Translations under genes and position numbers: made by a program
Notes under the pieces: generated by a model
Seen by the model: only the letters and a program-made list of their open reading frames with translations
The model's database searches: none
Told to the model about the DNA's origin: nothing
Part shown: one piece after another, positions 1 to 13,900 of the stretch
Layout: every line of letters starts with the position of its first letter
Position numbering within the stretch: the stretch's first letter is position 1
From: Serripes groenlandicus
Lineage: Eukaryota; Mollusca; Bivalvia; Cardiida; Cardiidae
Assembly: GCA_031761405.1 (NCBI GenBank)
Contig: JASEVX010000001.1
Location: 198,812,110-198,876,109, forward strand
DNA: 64,000 bases
Direction of reading: 5' to 3'

Positions 1-1400
1 TACGGTGGTAAGACGCGAATCTAAATCAAATAGGCATGTTGACAGAAAAAGGAAAACACACAAGTAGCCAATTTTATAGGAACCGTGTCAGACAAAAACA
101 GGTCTTGATGCCTATATAAGAACATGAAATGCTTTAATGGCGATGCAACCAAGTCTTCGCTGATGTATGATACGTGCTTTACAAATGTTCAAGAAGTTCA
201 ACCATTTTCCAAATTCAACACCGCAGCAGACGACTTTGAAAATATCGAGTTGAACATGTCGACATGTTTATAAACGGCAGAACAATTATTGAATAAAGTT
301 GAAAATATTGTGACAAAAGTCATCGGCTGCAGACGCGTCAGAAAGCGTCTGTATGTGGGATAGGGTTTTCTGTGGTGCTTTTCTTTATCTGTGATTTTTA
401 AACACTTTTCAAAATGAAACGTGCGTTATAACAAACTAGTGTAATCGTATACGGTTTGTGACATACATCTTTTTCAGTTATTCATGCTTTGGCCATATAT
501 TTGTATTTAATGTATTGTCTTTATACTTTTTATAATTTTATATAACAACATCACAGCACCTATAGCTGCGGGAAGCTAATTGCAACATGCTCAACTATTT
601 GTGCACAGTCTTTTGGTCGGCTAAAAATGGTTACCATAAACTTTTACTGAGCTTGTACTAGTAACTTTGTCTCCAACGAATACAATATTATTTGTTAAAC
701 ATATCCTGGCAATTTCTTTATGAGCGCGTACGTGAGAAAAGGGTAAACGTTGACTTGTGTGAAATGGATATAGATCAGCCAGTGCTTCCACACACGGCCC
801 AAGGTCTGATCATTATATAGGCTACACTGTAAGTCACTGTTCAAATATAACTAACATAAACTTGTGAGAAGCTTATATCAACGTGCGTAGATTCTTGTAA
901 GATGGTGTAGGTGTAAAATGTAGTCGCAATACATATTGCATTGTAACTGTCACAATCAATATAAAATCACATTGTAGTTCAGAAAGCTGGACTAGTGTAA
1001 AAGGCTGCTATGAACCTGCCCTGTTAAGAAAGCCAACATTTAATACTCCCCTCGTGTGTTTTCAAAGTAGAGTGCTTTAAAAATGACAAATCTGGTAAAC
1101 ACTTTACCGTTCTCCAGATACAGATAAAACTTTAGTGGCATCTGCAGCAGACAACATTTGAAAACATTGTGTCAAAAGAAGAAAATGATAAACTTAATAC
1201 AATGTACTAGCTATGGGCGTGGTATTACATCATTTGCACCTTTAATATGCATACTGTTATTATATTTTGTAAGTACTAGACTAACTAGGTATTAGTAAAA
1301 TCTAATTTCAAGTTATATGTGATCAAAGAACCAGTAGAAAGCGAGTATTTTCTAATCGGATACATCCCTGATTGAGTAAATATAATAAGATGTGTAAGTA
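1..1400. other. upstream non-coding region, AT-rich
   Basis: No exon was recognised on either strand. It contains one degenerate TTAA MITE (199-367) and a MITE arm fragment near 1135-1185. The remainder is AT-rich single-copy-looking sequence upstream of the hydrolase-like gene. Confidence 0.5.
199..367 (+). mobile_element. TTAA MITE, degenerate copy
   Basis: Arm A (CCGCAGCAGACGACTTTG) and arm B (GACGCGTCAGAAAGCGTC) are both present, but the central hairpin has collapsed: GTGACAAAAG runs straight into arm B. The left end has decayed to AACCATTTTCC. Confidence 0.6.
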
Positions 1401-1415
1401 TAACGATGCACTTCC

Positions 1416-1426
1416 AAGATGGCGGC
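1416..1426 (+). promoter_or_regulatory. YY1-type core-promoter motif
   Basis: AAGATGGCGGC matches the YY1 initiator-proximal motif found near transcription starts of many animal housekeeping genes. It lies 65 bases before the chosen start codon of the hydrolase-like gene, which suggests that transcription starts close by. The assignment rests on motif and position only. Confidence 0.5.
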
Positions 1427-1451
1427 GCCCATGACTTCTAATTTTTTTTAA
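1419..1451 (+). other. possible 10-codon upstream ORF
   Basis: The ATG inside the YY1-like motif opens MAAPMTSNFF and then a stop, 39 bases before the main ATG. It would be a uORF only if transcription starts upstream of 1419. With a start at the motif itself it may be absent from the mRNA. Confidence 0.3.
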
Positions 1452-1490
1452 CGCAATTTCACCCATTGGTGATCTAAACAACTCGCAGAA

Positions 1491-1947
1491 ATGAGTATAC
1501 CGCTTTTAAGAAATTGTTCTAAGTGCTTGGCACTCCATAGTGTTGCTCATAAACAAATCACGCGCTTTGCAAGGCTTAAACGTCCAATGTCAAACGCCCT
1601 GTCCAATAACTTGCCAACGTCAATAGCTGTCAACGTAACGTCTTTCAAAAGACATTTTGCCAACAAAACGAACATAGACAGATCAATTAGATTACAAGGA
1701 CAGGCTTTAAACTTTGAGTATCTAAACTTCACAGACGTTGTAACAAGCAAAGATCGCTGGATCGAATTTGAAGCAGGCTGCACTTTTGATGTCGGAATAT
1801 TTGATTCTCACTCGAATAAAGAATATGACCAAAGAGTGCCTGTAATTGTTGGAATTCCAGGATGTATCGAGACACACGAGTACCTTGTTCTGTACCTCTC
1901 TACGTTTGTATTATTAGGTTACAGAGTGATTATACCAAATTTACCAG
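1491..1947 (+). CDS. hydrolase-like gene, exon 1
   Basis: Encodes residues 1-152 plus one base of G153: the leader, the lead-in strands and the GIPG loop. The ATG at 1491 is the first in this frame after the putative promoter. The donor is CCAG|GTATTA, and repeat sequence begins within about ten bases of it. Confidence 0.8.
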
Positions 1948-4900
1948 GTATTATTGTCCCCCGCTTTTAGCGAAAGCTGGGGACTATTATTTCTCATTCG
2001 TCCGTCCGTCAGTCCGTCCGTCAGTCACGCTGTCACAAAAACTTTAACCTTGGTCATAACTTCTGAACCGTAATAGGTACTGCTTTCATATTTCACATGT
2101 GTATTCCTTGTGACAACCCCTTTCCATCAATACCAATTTTTGTGACCTTGACCCTGGCGGGGGACCATGATTCTCTGAATTTGCTTGTTTAAATTTGTAA
2201 TTTGTTTTACCCCCCACCACTCACCCCTTTCCCACATACAACATGTCAGTAGCAGACGACTTTGAAAACATAATAACAAAAAGATGGAAACTCTCTATAT
2301 AATATATTCAACTGTTAAGTTTAGTTGAAAACCTTTTGACTAAGGGACAATGTGTCTGGAGCAGATGTGAAAGGGTTAATAATACTAATAGACAATTTTA
2401 ACGCTTTCCCTCATACAAAAATTCTGCAGCAGATGACTTTGAACATATTTTGTCAAAAAATGGAAAATCTCTATAATTGAATGGATAACCTATGACTAAA
2501 AGTGGAAACATTGTGGCCAAAGGAGGAATTGCTTGTTTTGAGCAATTTCTTCTTTTGTCACTATGTTTTCAAAAAGCGTCTATATGAGGGAAAGGGTTAA
2601 TTAATGTTACTCTTTACCAATTTTGGGATTGTCCTTTTTTCTACTGTTTTTATTGCAAGATAAACTGTGTCTTTATGAAAGTATGGAGATAATAAAATTG
2701 TATCAACTGACTTCGTTTGCCTCAATGTGTTCAAAAGTCTGTTGCAGATGCATCTATATCTGGAAAATGGTTAAAATGAAAGTCTTGGAAAACAGAGTCA
2801 TTTGTAGAAGAAGTCTATAATTATATAGGCTGTATAGATCTGCATCAGTCTTTTTGGACCAATTTTAAATTTGCATTGAAATATTATATTACGTAATTCT
2901 TAAACTGCTCAAGTTATTTGCAGATGTAGACTGTTGGCTTCATCAGCAGCAGTCAGTTTCACTGGGTCATTATAGACCCAATCTAAATTTATATTGAAAT
3001 ATATTATAATGTAACTCTTAAACTTGTCAAAAAAGAATTCTCAAGATAAAGAGTATGCTGTATGTGATTGAACCAAATAGTGGAAGTTTAACCCTTTTCC
3101 TGATGCTTTCCAACGCCTCTGCAGCAGACAGCTTTTTGAAAACATAGTGACAAAAGAAGAAATTGCTCAAAACAAGCAATTTCTCCTTTTGCCACAATGT
3201 TTTCCACTTTTAGTCATAGGTTATCCATTCAATTTTAGAGATTTTCTATTTTTTGATAAAATATGTTCTAAGTCGACTGCTGTAGAATTGTTGTATGAAG
3301 GAAAGGGTTAAGATAACCTACCGAACCTTTCTGTAATGGGGAATGGAATTACCAGACATCAAACAAGTACCAAAAAATTGTACTGTACTGTGTTACTCAG
3401 TCTATATACTGTACATGTGTAAATCACTAAATGAGTACCTATCATGGTAACCCGGCCGGGTAGCTCAATTGGTAGCGTGTCTGACTCGTGATCTGGAGGT
3501 CACGGGTTCGATACCCTGTTGCGGCGACATTCTCACCTCTGATCTATGTGAGAAAGTAGTCAGTGGCTTCGAAAGAATGTTGTGTAGGTACTGGTGTGGG
3601 AAAGCCAGGAAAACATGGGTAGGTGCACTGACCGCCGTGATATGACCAAAGCTGTTGAAAGCGGCGTTAAACTTCAAACAAACAAACCTATCATGGTAAT
3701 ACCAAAAGGGGGTTACAGTAACCATTTTCAACATACAACAACAAATCTGAAGCATGAATATGACTGAAAACCTCTAGGCAGAAATATGGAAAATCTCTAT
3801 AAGTAAAAGTTTTATTATTAAAAAGAGTTGAACAATTTGGGACAATAGGAAGAATTTGCTCATTATGAGCAATTTCTCCTTTTGCCACAATGTTTTCAAA
3901 AGTTGTCCACTGCAGAGGTATTAAAGTGAGTCTCCATGAGTGAAAGGGTTAACCCTTTGCAGCAGTAAAATTGAGAGCATGGAGAATGACCCTTATCTAG
4001 AACTAACTGGTATGTGTTAATCAATTGTCTATTTTCAATTTTAAAATTCCCCATGCATGTTTGCCATTGCATTTACACAAGAATCCACTGTGGTCGAGTG
4101 GTTAGTGTCGGGGATTTGAAACAGGGTGTCCCGGGTTTGATTCCAAGTCGCGGCACTACGGTCATGGTGGAGTGTCCCTTGTGCAAGGCACATTTTTAAG
4201 CCTAGTGCTGGTTTGTTTACCCAGGGATCATGAATAAGTGAACTGTTGCCGTGATATAACTGAAATAATGTTGAATGCGGCGTAAAAACCCCAATAAAAC
4301 AAAAAAAACATTTACAGGTATGCATGATGAAAATTTCGTTCAGTTAATTAAGGTATTCCTTACTTTGGTTAGAATAAACCACTTTTGATCCTGTCTGGTT
4401 TTTCCATGCCTACATTCTGGTAAATTCTTGTACAGGTTTATATCCAGATTATCTGTTAAAATAGAGTTCCTGTTCATTTCCGAGTCTTGTATACTTCATA
4501 AAACATGATTTTCTCTTTGAATCAGGGACAAAATACTGCAATGGAAGATCAAAGGCAGAGGAGCACATTTTTACTATGACAGCAAACGAGAAAGCCCAGT
4601 TCATAAAAGACACTTTAGAGACTATTAAAGTTCCACAGTTTGTATCATAATTTTTTATAAGCCTAGAATTCAGAGCTCTAGATAAGGAGGAGTAAACGGG
4701 TCTTTTCCCACCAATATCTTTCTTATGGCACAAATAAAACCAATGTTGTGGGTACTCAAAACAATCATCTTAATGAGACGCTTTTTTTTAGTACCCACAA
4801 CATGAGTATTTTAGAACAACACATACGCATCTTATCTAGAGCTCTGCTAGATGCAGCAAAAATATTATTACTACTCTTATATTTTACACTTTTTCACATG

Positions 4901-7900
4901 TTTGTAATTGTATACAACATAATTATGGGAATTTATCGTATATGAATGAAAGTAAAGTTATTGAAAAACATCGAAAACACTAATGTGGCAAAAGGAGAAA
5001 TTGCTCATGAGTAAAAATTATCTGCTATTTTTTTATTCATTTACTTATTAGATCACCTAGAGCCAAAGGCTCAAGGTGAGCTATTCTGATCACTTTTTGT
5101 CCGTCCGGCGTCGTCCGTCGTCTGTCCGTCGTTAACATTTAGACATTTAGATCATCTCCTCCTTAACCACTTGACCAATTTCAACCAAACTTCACAGGAA
5201 TGTTCCTTTGGTGAACCTCTTTCAAAATTGTTCAAAGATTTAAATTCCATCGAGAACTTTGGTTGCTGCGGCAACAGAAAAGGGGAAAATTGCCAAATCT
5301 TAAAAAATCTTCTTGTCCAAAAGTACTGGCCCGATTTAAAAATGATTTTGCACAAATGTTCCTTGGGGTACCCTCTACCAAGATTGTTCAAATATTTCCG
5401 ATCCGTTGAAAAACATGGCCGCCAGGGGGCGGAGCTTATTTTCCTTATATGTACATTGTTAAAACTTTAAAAATCTTCTTGTCCAAAAGTACTGGCCCGA
5501 TTTGACAATTATTTTGCACAAATGTACATTGGGACACCCTTTACCAAGATTGTTCAAATATTTCCGATCCGTTGAAAAACATGGCCGCCAGGGGGCGGAG
5601 CTTGTTTTCCTTATATGTGCATTGTTAAAACTTAAAAAATCTTCTTGTCCAAAAGTACTGGCCCGACTTGAAAATTATTTTGCACAAATGTTCCTTGGGG
5701 CACCCTTTAACCACCTCCTTAACCACTTGACCAATTTCAACCAAACTTCACAGGAATGTTCCTTTGGTGAACCTCTTTCAAAATTGTTCAAAGATTTAAA
5801 TTCCATCGAGAACTTTGGTTGCTGCGGCAACAGAAAAGGGGAAAATTGCCAAATCTTAAAAAATCTTCTTGTCCAAAAGTACTGGCCCGATTTAAAAATG
5901 ATTTTGCACAAATGTTCCTTGGGGTACCCTCTACCAAGATTGTTCAAATATTTCCGATCCGTTGAAAAACATGGCCGCCAGGGGGCGGAGCTTATTTTCC
6001 TTATATGTAAATTGTTAAAACTTTAAAAATCTTCTTGTCCAAAAGTACTGGCCCGATTTGACAATTATTTTGCACAAATGTACATTGGGACACCCTTTAC
6101 CAAGATTGTTCAAATATTTCCGATCCGTTGAAAAACATGGCCGCCAGGGGGCGGAGCTTGTTTTCCTTATATGTGCATTGTTAAAACTTAAAAAATCTTC
6201 TTGTCCAAAAGTACTGGCCCGACTTGAAAATTATTTTGCACAAATGTTCCTTGGGGCACCCTTTACCAAGATTGTTCAAATATTTTCGATCGGTTGAAAA
6301 ACATGACTGCCAGGGGGCGGAGCCTGTTTTCCTTATATGTGCATTGTTAAAATTTTAAAAATCTTCTTGTCCAAAAGTACTGGCCCGATTTGAAAATTAT
6401 TTTGCACAAATGTTCCTTGGGGCACCCTTTACCAAGATTGTTCAAATATTTCCGATCCGTTGAAAAACATGGCCGCCAGGGGGCAAAGCTTGTTTTCCTT
6501 ATATGTGCATTGTTAAAACTTTAAAAATCTTCTTGTCCAAAAGTACTGGCCCGATTTGAAAATTATTTTGCACAAATGTTCCTTGGGGCACCCTTTACCA
6601 AGATTGTTCAAATATTTCCGATCCGTTGAAAAACATGGCCGCCAGGGGGCAAAGCTTGTTTTCCTTATATGTGCATTGTTAAAACTTTAAAAATCTTCTT
6701 GTCCAAAAGTACTGGCCCGATTTGAAAATTATTTTGCATAAATGTTCCTTGGGGCACCCTTTACCAAGATTGTTCAAATATTTCCGATCCGTTGAAAAAC
6801 ATCTCCGCCAGGGGGCGGAGCTTGTTTTCCTTATATGTGCATTGTTAAAACTTAAAAAATCTTCTTGTCCAAAAGTACTGGCCCGATTTGAAAATTATTT
6901 TGCACAAATGTTCCTTGGGGCACCCTTTACCAAGATTGTTCAAATATTTCCGATCGGTTGAAAAACATGGCCGCCAGGGGGCGGAGCCTGTTTTCCTTAT
7001 ATGTGCATTGTTAAAATTTTAAAAATCTTCTTGTCCAAAAGTACTGGCTCGATTTGAAAATTATTTTGCACAAATGTTCCTTGGGGTACCCTTTACCAAG
7101 ATTGTTCAAATATTTCCGATCCGTTGAAAAACATGGCCGCCAGGGGGCAAAGCTTGTTTTGCTTATATGTGCATTGTTAGTTTAGTTTAAACTTATTTAT
7201 TTTACATCGATTGCGAAACAAGCCTTTGGCTTAGATTAATCACTCTCGATGTCTGCTTCCTGGAGACTTAACCAGTACTCGCGCCGTTTGTGTGGAAAAA
7301 TCCCAAAGTCAGGATCCGCTCATCACGGGACTCGAACCAGGGACCTTTGATACGAGAGGCCGACGCTCTACCTCTGCACCACTGTCTTCCACTGTGCATT
7401 GTTAAAACTTTAAAAATCTTCTTGTCCAAAAGTACTGGCCTGATTTGAAAATTATTTTGCACAAATGTTCCTTGGGGCACCCTTTACCAAGATTGTTCAA
7501 ATATTTCCGATCCGTTGAAAAACATGGCCGCCAGGGGGCAAAGCTTGTTTTCCTTATATGTGCATTGTTAAAACTTTAAAAATCTTCTTGTCCAAAAGTA
7601 CTGGCCCGATTTGAAAATTATTTTGCATAAATGTTCCTTGGGGCACCCTTTACCAAGATTGTTCAAATATTTCCCATCCATTGAAAAACATGGCCGCCAG
7701 GGGGCGGAGCTTGTTTTCCTTATATGTGCATTGTTAAAACTTAAAAAATCTTCTTGTCCAAAAGTACTTGCCCGATTTGAAAATTATTTTGCACAAATGT
7801 TCCTTGGGGCACCCTTTACCAAGATTGTTCAAATATTTCCGATCGGTTGAAAAACATGGCCGCCAGGGGGCGGAGCCTGTTTTCCTTATATGTGCATTGT

Positions 7901-10900
7901 TAAAATTTTAAAAATCTTCTTGTCCAAAAGTACTGGCTCGATTTGAAAATTATTTTGCACAAATGTTCCTTGGGGTACCCTTTACCAAGATTGTTCAAAT
8001 ATTTCCGATCCGTTGAAAAACATGGCCGCCAGGGGGCAAAGCTTGTTTTGCTTATATGTGCATTGTTAGTTTAGTTTAAACTTATTTATTTTACATCGAT
8101 TGCGAAACAAGCCTTTGGCTTAGATTAATCACTCTCGATGTCTGCTTCCTGGAGACTTAACCAGTACTCGCGCCGTTTGTGTGGAAAAATCCCAAAGTCA
8201 GGACCCGCTCATCACGGGACTCGAACCAGGGACCTTTGATACGAGAGGCCGACGCTCTACCTCTGCACCACTGTCTTCCACTGTGCATTGTTAAAACTTT
8301 AAAAATCTTCTTGTCCAAAAGTACTGGCCCGATTTGAAAATTATTTTGCATAAATGTTCCTTGGGGCACCCTTTACCAAGATTGTTCAAATATTTCCCAT
8401 CCATTGAAAAACATGGCCGCCAGGGGGCGGAGCTTGTTTTCCTTATATGTGCATTGTTAAAACTTAAAAAATCTTCTTGTCCAAAAGTACTTGCCCGATT
8501 TGAAAATTATTTTGCACAAATGTTCCTTGGGGCACCCTTTACCAAGATTGTTCAAATATTTCCGATCGGTTGAAAAACATGGCCACCAGGGGGCGGAGCT
8601 TGTTTTTTTTTTGTCAAAGTTTTAAAAATCTTCTTGTCCAAAAGTACTGGCTCGATTTGAAAATTATTTTGCACAAATGTTCCTTGGGGCACCCTTTACC
8701 AAGATTGTTCAAATATTTCCGATCGGTTGAAAAACATGGCCGCCAGGGTTGCTGCAGCATCAGAAAGGGGGCAAAATGTCCAAGTTTCAAAAATCTTCTT
8801 CTTTGAATCTGCATGTCTGATTCCATTATAGTTTGGTAGAAATGTTCCTTAGGTGAGCCGCTACAAAGATCGTTCAAGGCATACTGTTTGGTTGAAAAAC
8901 ATGGCAGTCAGGAGGCATCAGAAAAGGGGCAAAATGACAAAATTTTGAAATTCCATTTTTAGCTCACCTATGCACGAAGTGCAAGGTGAGCTATTGTGAT
9001 CACATTTTGTCCGGCGTCCGGCCGTCGTCCGTCATGCGTCGTCAACATTTGAGCTTGTTAACACTTTACAGGCTACATTTTGCATCTAATCTTCATGAAA
9101 GTGTATCAGAACGTTCATCTCCATAAAATCTTGGACATGTTCGAAACCGGGCCATATGAGGTCAAAAACTAGGTCACTGGGTCAAATTGAAGAGAAATCT
9201 TGTTAACACTTTGGAGGCCACATTTTCAACTTGAGCATGTTGAAACTCTATCAGAATGTTTGTCTTGATGATATGTAGGTCAAGTTCGAACATGGGTCAC
9301 GTCGGGTCAAAAAATAGGTCACTAGGTCAAATTGAAGGAGAATCTCGTTAACACTCCAGAGGCCGCAATTTTTGCTTCAGCAGTTTTATATTTTGTCAAT
9401 ATGTTTGTCTTAAAAATATCTAGATCAAGTTCGAATATGGGTTATGCCGAGTCAAAAACTAGGTCACTAGGTCAAATTGAAGGAAAATCTTGTTAACACT
9501 TTGGATGCCGCATTTGTTGCTTCAGCAGCTTGAAATTTGGTCAGAATGTTTGTCTTAAAGATATCTAGGTCAAGTTCAAATATGGGTCATATTGGGTCAG
9601 AAACTAGGTCACTTGTTCAGAATGTTGAGCTGAATGATATCTAGGCCAAGTTCGAATATGGGTCAAGTGGAGTCAAAAAAACTAGGTCACTAGATCAAAT
9701 TGAAGAAAAATCTTGTGAACACTTTGGATGACGCATTTTTTGCTTCAGCAGCTTGAAATTTTGTCAGAATGTTTGTCTTAAAGATATCTAGTTCAAGTTT
9801 AAAGATGGGTCATATTCCATCAGAAACTAGGTCACTAGGCCAAATCGAGGGAAAATCTTGTTAACTCTGTAGAAGCCGCATGTTTTGCTTCAGCGGCTTG
9901 AAATTTGGTCAGAATGTTTGTCTAAATGATATCTAGGCCAAGTTCGGATATGGGTCATGCCGGGTTTAAAACTAGGTCACTAGGCCAAATTGAAGGGTAA
10001 TCTTGCTAACACTCTGGATACTGCATTTTAAATTTCAGCATGATAAAAATTTATCAGAATGTTTCTCTTGATGATATGTAGGCCAAGTTCAAATATGGGT
10101 CATGCTGGTTCAAAAACTAGGTCACTAGATTTAATTGAAGGAAAATCTTGTGAACACTTTGGATGTTGTCTTGATGATATCTAGTCCATGTTGGAATATG
10201 GGTCATATCAGGTAAAAAAATATAGATCACTAGGCCAAACGAAGGAAAATGTTGTTAACACTGTGGAGGTTGCATTCAGAATAATTGTCTTGATGTGTTT
10301 TGCATTGCAGTACATTGCAGTACATTGTATAATTAAGGTGAGCGATCCAGGGCCATCATGGCCCTCTTGTTAGCTCCACTGGCTGAAAGCCAGTCGAGTT
10401 TATTGTCCGTCGTGCGTGCGTGCGTTAACTTTTTCCTTTAAACGACTTCTTCTCCCTAACCACTTGGCCAATTTGGTTGAAACTTCATGGGAAGCATCCT
10501 CCCAATGTCCTCTACTAAATTCCTTCAATTTTTTTGGATCCATTCGAAATTCTGGTTTCCATAGCAACCGAAAGAAAAAAATAGTGAGAACTTAAAAAAT
10601 CTTCTTCTCCAAAAGTGTCAGGCCGATTTTCAAATAATTTTGTAGAAATGTTCCTTGGGTGACCCTTTATTAGATTCCTTCAAGAAATGTTGATTGGTTG
10701 AAAAACATGGCCGCTAGGGGGCGGGGCTATTTTGCCTTATATAGCTAAAGTGAAAACTTAAAAAATCTTCTTCTCCGAAAGTGTTCAGCCGATATTCAAA
10801 TAATTTTGTAAAGATGTTCCTTAGCTGACCCTTTATCAGATTCCTTCATGCCATGTTGATTGGTAAAAAAAACATGGCCGCCAGAGGGCGGGGCTATTTT

Positions 10901-13900
10901 GCCTATATGGCTAAAGAGAAAACTTTAAAAATCTTCTTCTCCAAAAGTATCCAGCCGATTTTCAAATAATTTTGTAGAAATGTTCCTTGGGTGACCCTTT
11001 ATTAGATTCCTTCAAGAAATGTTGATTGGTTGAAAAACATGGCCGCTAGGGGGCGGGGCTATTTTGCCTTATATAGCTAAAGTGAAAACTTAAAAAATCT
11101 TCTTCTCCGAAAGTGTTCAGCCGATATTCAAATAATTTTGTAAAGATGTTCCTTAGCTGACCCTCTATCAGATTCCTTCAAGCCATGTTGATTGGTAAAA
11201 AAAACATGGCCGCAAGAGGGCGGGGCTATTTTGCCTTATATGGCTAAAGAGAAAACTTAAAAAATCTTCTTCTCCAAAAGTGTCTGGCTGATATTCAAAT
11301 AGTTTTTCTAGAAATGTTTCTAGGCTGACCCTCTATCAGATTCCGTCAAGCCATGTTGATTGGTTGAAAAATATGGCTACCAGGGGGTGGGGCTATTTTG
11401 CCTTATATGGCTTTAGTGAAAACTTAAAATATCCTCTCCTCCGAAAGTGTCGGCCAATTTTCAAATAATTTTGAAGAAACATTCCTTAGGTGACACTCAA
11501 CATGATTCCTTTAGCCATGGTGGTTGGTAAAAAACATGGCCAACAGGGGGCAGGGCTGTTTTGAGATTTGATTTTTGCCTTATGGCCGTGGAGCGATACT
11601 GGCCCTCTTGGGCCTCTTGTTTTTAAGTTCTTGTCTGATATTAAGGAAATTGAATATAAATCCTACTTCAGTGATCCTCTACATTTAATTTGTTCAAGCT
11701 GTTTTGATTAGTTACAAAATCATAGCAACCTCGCGTCATCACAAAAGGGGTAAATTTTAGCTACAAATGACAACTCCTACCATTCCACTTGACCAATTTC
11801 AACGTTACTTCACAGGAATGTTCCTTTGATGGTCCTCTTTCAAAATTGTTCAAATACTTGCATTCTGTGTAGAACCTTTGTTGCTGCAGCATCAGAAATT
11901 GAGAAAGCTCTTGTTAGATTTCAAGATAAAAATGGCTTTTACTGATAAACTATTTCTTTAACTGAGTGTCCACTCCTTGCAGTTTCATTTGAACTCCTGA
12001 TCAAATTTTCACAGATATTTGCAGTTAAATATTTGCTTCTAATTAACTATCATTCAGGTGATCGATTTTAGGGCCATCTTGGCCCTCTTGTTTTTATTTT
12101 GTAGCCTGCCGTGGCAGAGATAGACTTGGGGATTGCTTCTCTGTTCAATTTGTCTCGCTTTCACTTACTGAACTATTTGACACATCAGTTTCTTCAAGAA
12201 TTTGTTTATTTTATTCTTCTTCTTTATTCTCATCACGGAGATGCAGACTGATCTAATATTCACTTGTTGCAAAGTACTGCAGGTCTGGTTTTCATGTGAT
12301 GTAACTCATTGGTATTTGTAACTTTCACCTCGGACAGGAAATTTGTTTGGTCCACTCTTTTGTCAAGTTCTTATTAACCCTTTCCAACATATAGTTGGTT
12401 GCTGACGCCTCTGCAGCAATTTTGAAAATAGTGTGACAAAAGGGGAAATTGCTCAAAATGAGCAATTTCCCCTTTTGTCACACTGTTTTCAACTCTATAA
12501 AAAATGTATCCTATTATTTAAAAAGATTTTAGCAAAGTCATCTGCTGCATTTGCTGTACTGGGGAAAGGGTTAAATCTTCACCAAACTTGGTCATCCCTT
12601 TCCAACGTTCAGATCTATGCTTTCTGTTGGCTATGCCCCAGACAAGTTTTGAAAACATAGTGGCTCATGGTGAGCAATTGCTCCTTTTGCCACAATGCTT
12701 TCAACTCTTTTCATTATCTGTTTTTTCTTTTATAGAGTTTCCATATATATTAGAATAAATGTTTTTAAAGTCGTCTTCTGCAGATTTGTTGTCCCTTGGA
12801 AAGGGTTATGCACATGCCATTTGGGCTAAGATTAACCCTTTCCCACATTCATCAAATCTGCAGCAGACGACTTTGAAAACATATTGGCTGAAACATGAAA
12901 AATCTTCATAACTGAGACTTGAATCATTAAAAAGTGTTGAAAACATTGTGTAAAAGAAGAAATTGCTCATTATGAGCAATTTCTTCTATTGCCACATTTT
13001 TTTCAAAAGTCGTTTGCTGCAGAGACGTCAGAAAGTGCCTGTATGTGGGAAAGGGTTAATTTTCAGCCAGAAATTCTCGGACATTAATAAGTTATTATGG
13101 TCCCTCGACAGCATGGCACTTGTTCCAAAATGTTTTCATAAGTCATCTGTATTTGACAAAGGGTGAAATATTTCGAACTATAGATACAACATGTAGGAAT
13201 ATACATCTGAAATAAACTTTTTGTATCTTGTAGAGTCGACATGTTGGTGACCCACTCAGAAAGTGTAAATGCAGCGCTTGAATTAACAGCAGGACGCCTT
13301 TTTAAATTAAACAATGTGAAAGCACTTGCACTCATCGATCCAATTGGTTTACAGTATACAAAGTAAGTTGAGCTCCTTCCCCATAGCATACCAGTCGATG
13401 TCTATGCGGCAGACAACATTTGAAATAATCATGGTCAAAAAGAGGCTTGCTCATCACAAGCAATTCTTTTATTGGCCACAATGTTTTTTTAAGTCTTTTG
13501 CAAGTGACCTTTGCCACAATATTCTGTTTAATAATAACTCTTTTATTAATTGAGATTTTACCTTTATGTTTTCAAAGTCATCTATTGCAGATTTGTTGTA
13601 AGTGGGAAAAGGTTAGTTTTCCATAATAAATCAGTTCTTGCCCAAATAGGGATGCAAGCGGTGACCTAAAAGTAGTAGGACTGTCATGCTAAGTTACATT
13701 CTAGGTGAAAAAATATTGTGAAATGCAATCAACATGTATTTCTGTTGAAGTTCGCCAAGCCCCGGTAACTCTGTCGGTAGCGACGCAAACTGTCAATCCA
13801 GGGATTGTGAGTTTGTATCCCAGCTCGGCCAACAACCTTTCCGACCTTTTACAAAAGTCACTGTGACAAGCAACGTTCGTCTTTCACCAATCGGCTAAAA

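Larger units (their letters stand above)
5050..8958 (+). repeat. tandem-core element with 166-bp units and higher-order duplications
   Basis: Opens with a hairpin (GAGCCAAAGGCTCAAGG) and a GTCCGTCGTC stretch, followed by about 21 units of 166 bp. The phrase CTTCTTGTCCAAAAGTACTG recurs at 6031, 6197, 6363, 6529, 6695 and 6861. Each unit also has ACATGGCCGCCAGGGGGCGG. A 556-bp block is duplicated (from 5158 and from 5714) and an 889-bp block containing a SINE is duplicated further on. Open frames of 60-174 codons inside are by-products. The architecture matches bivalve 'pearl' elements and Helentron-related non-autonomous families, which is an inference. Confidence 0.8.

Noticed and set aside
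2623..2820. 65-codon plus-strand frame as a hydrolase-like exon
   Set aside because: The phase does not connect exon 1 to exon 2 and part of the frame is a MITE remnant.
3452..3525. tRNA gene candidate with A and B boxes
   Set aside because: The acceptor stem halves do not pair and the sequence goes on into a SINE body with target duplication.
4014..4325. Open frames on both strands around 4041-4325
   Set aside because: They are translations of the SINE at 4078-4308.
5152..8877. Open frames of 70-174 codons with repeated LHKCSLGHPLPRLFKYF-like text
   Set aside because: Translations of the 166-bp array units on both strands; units vary by indels and frames break at random.
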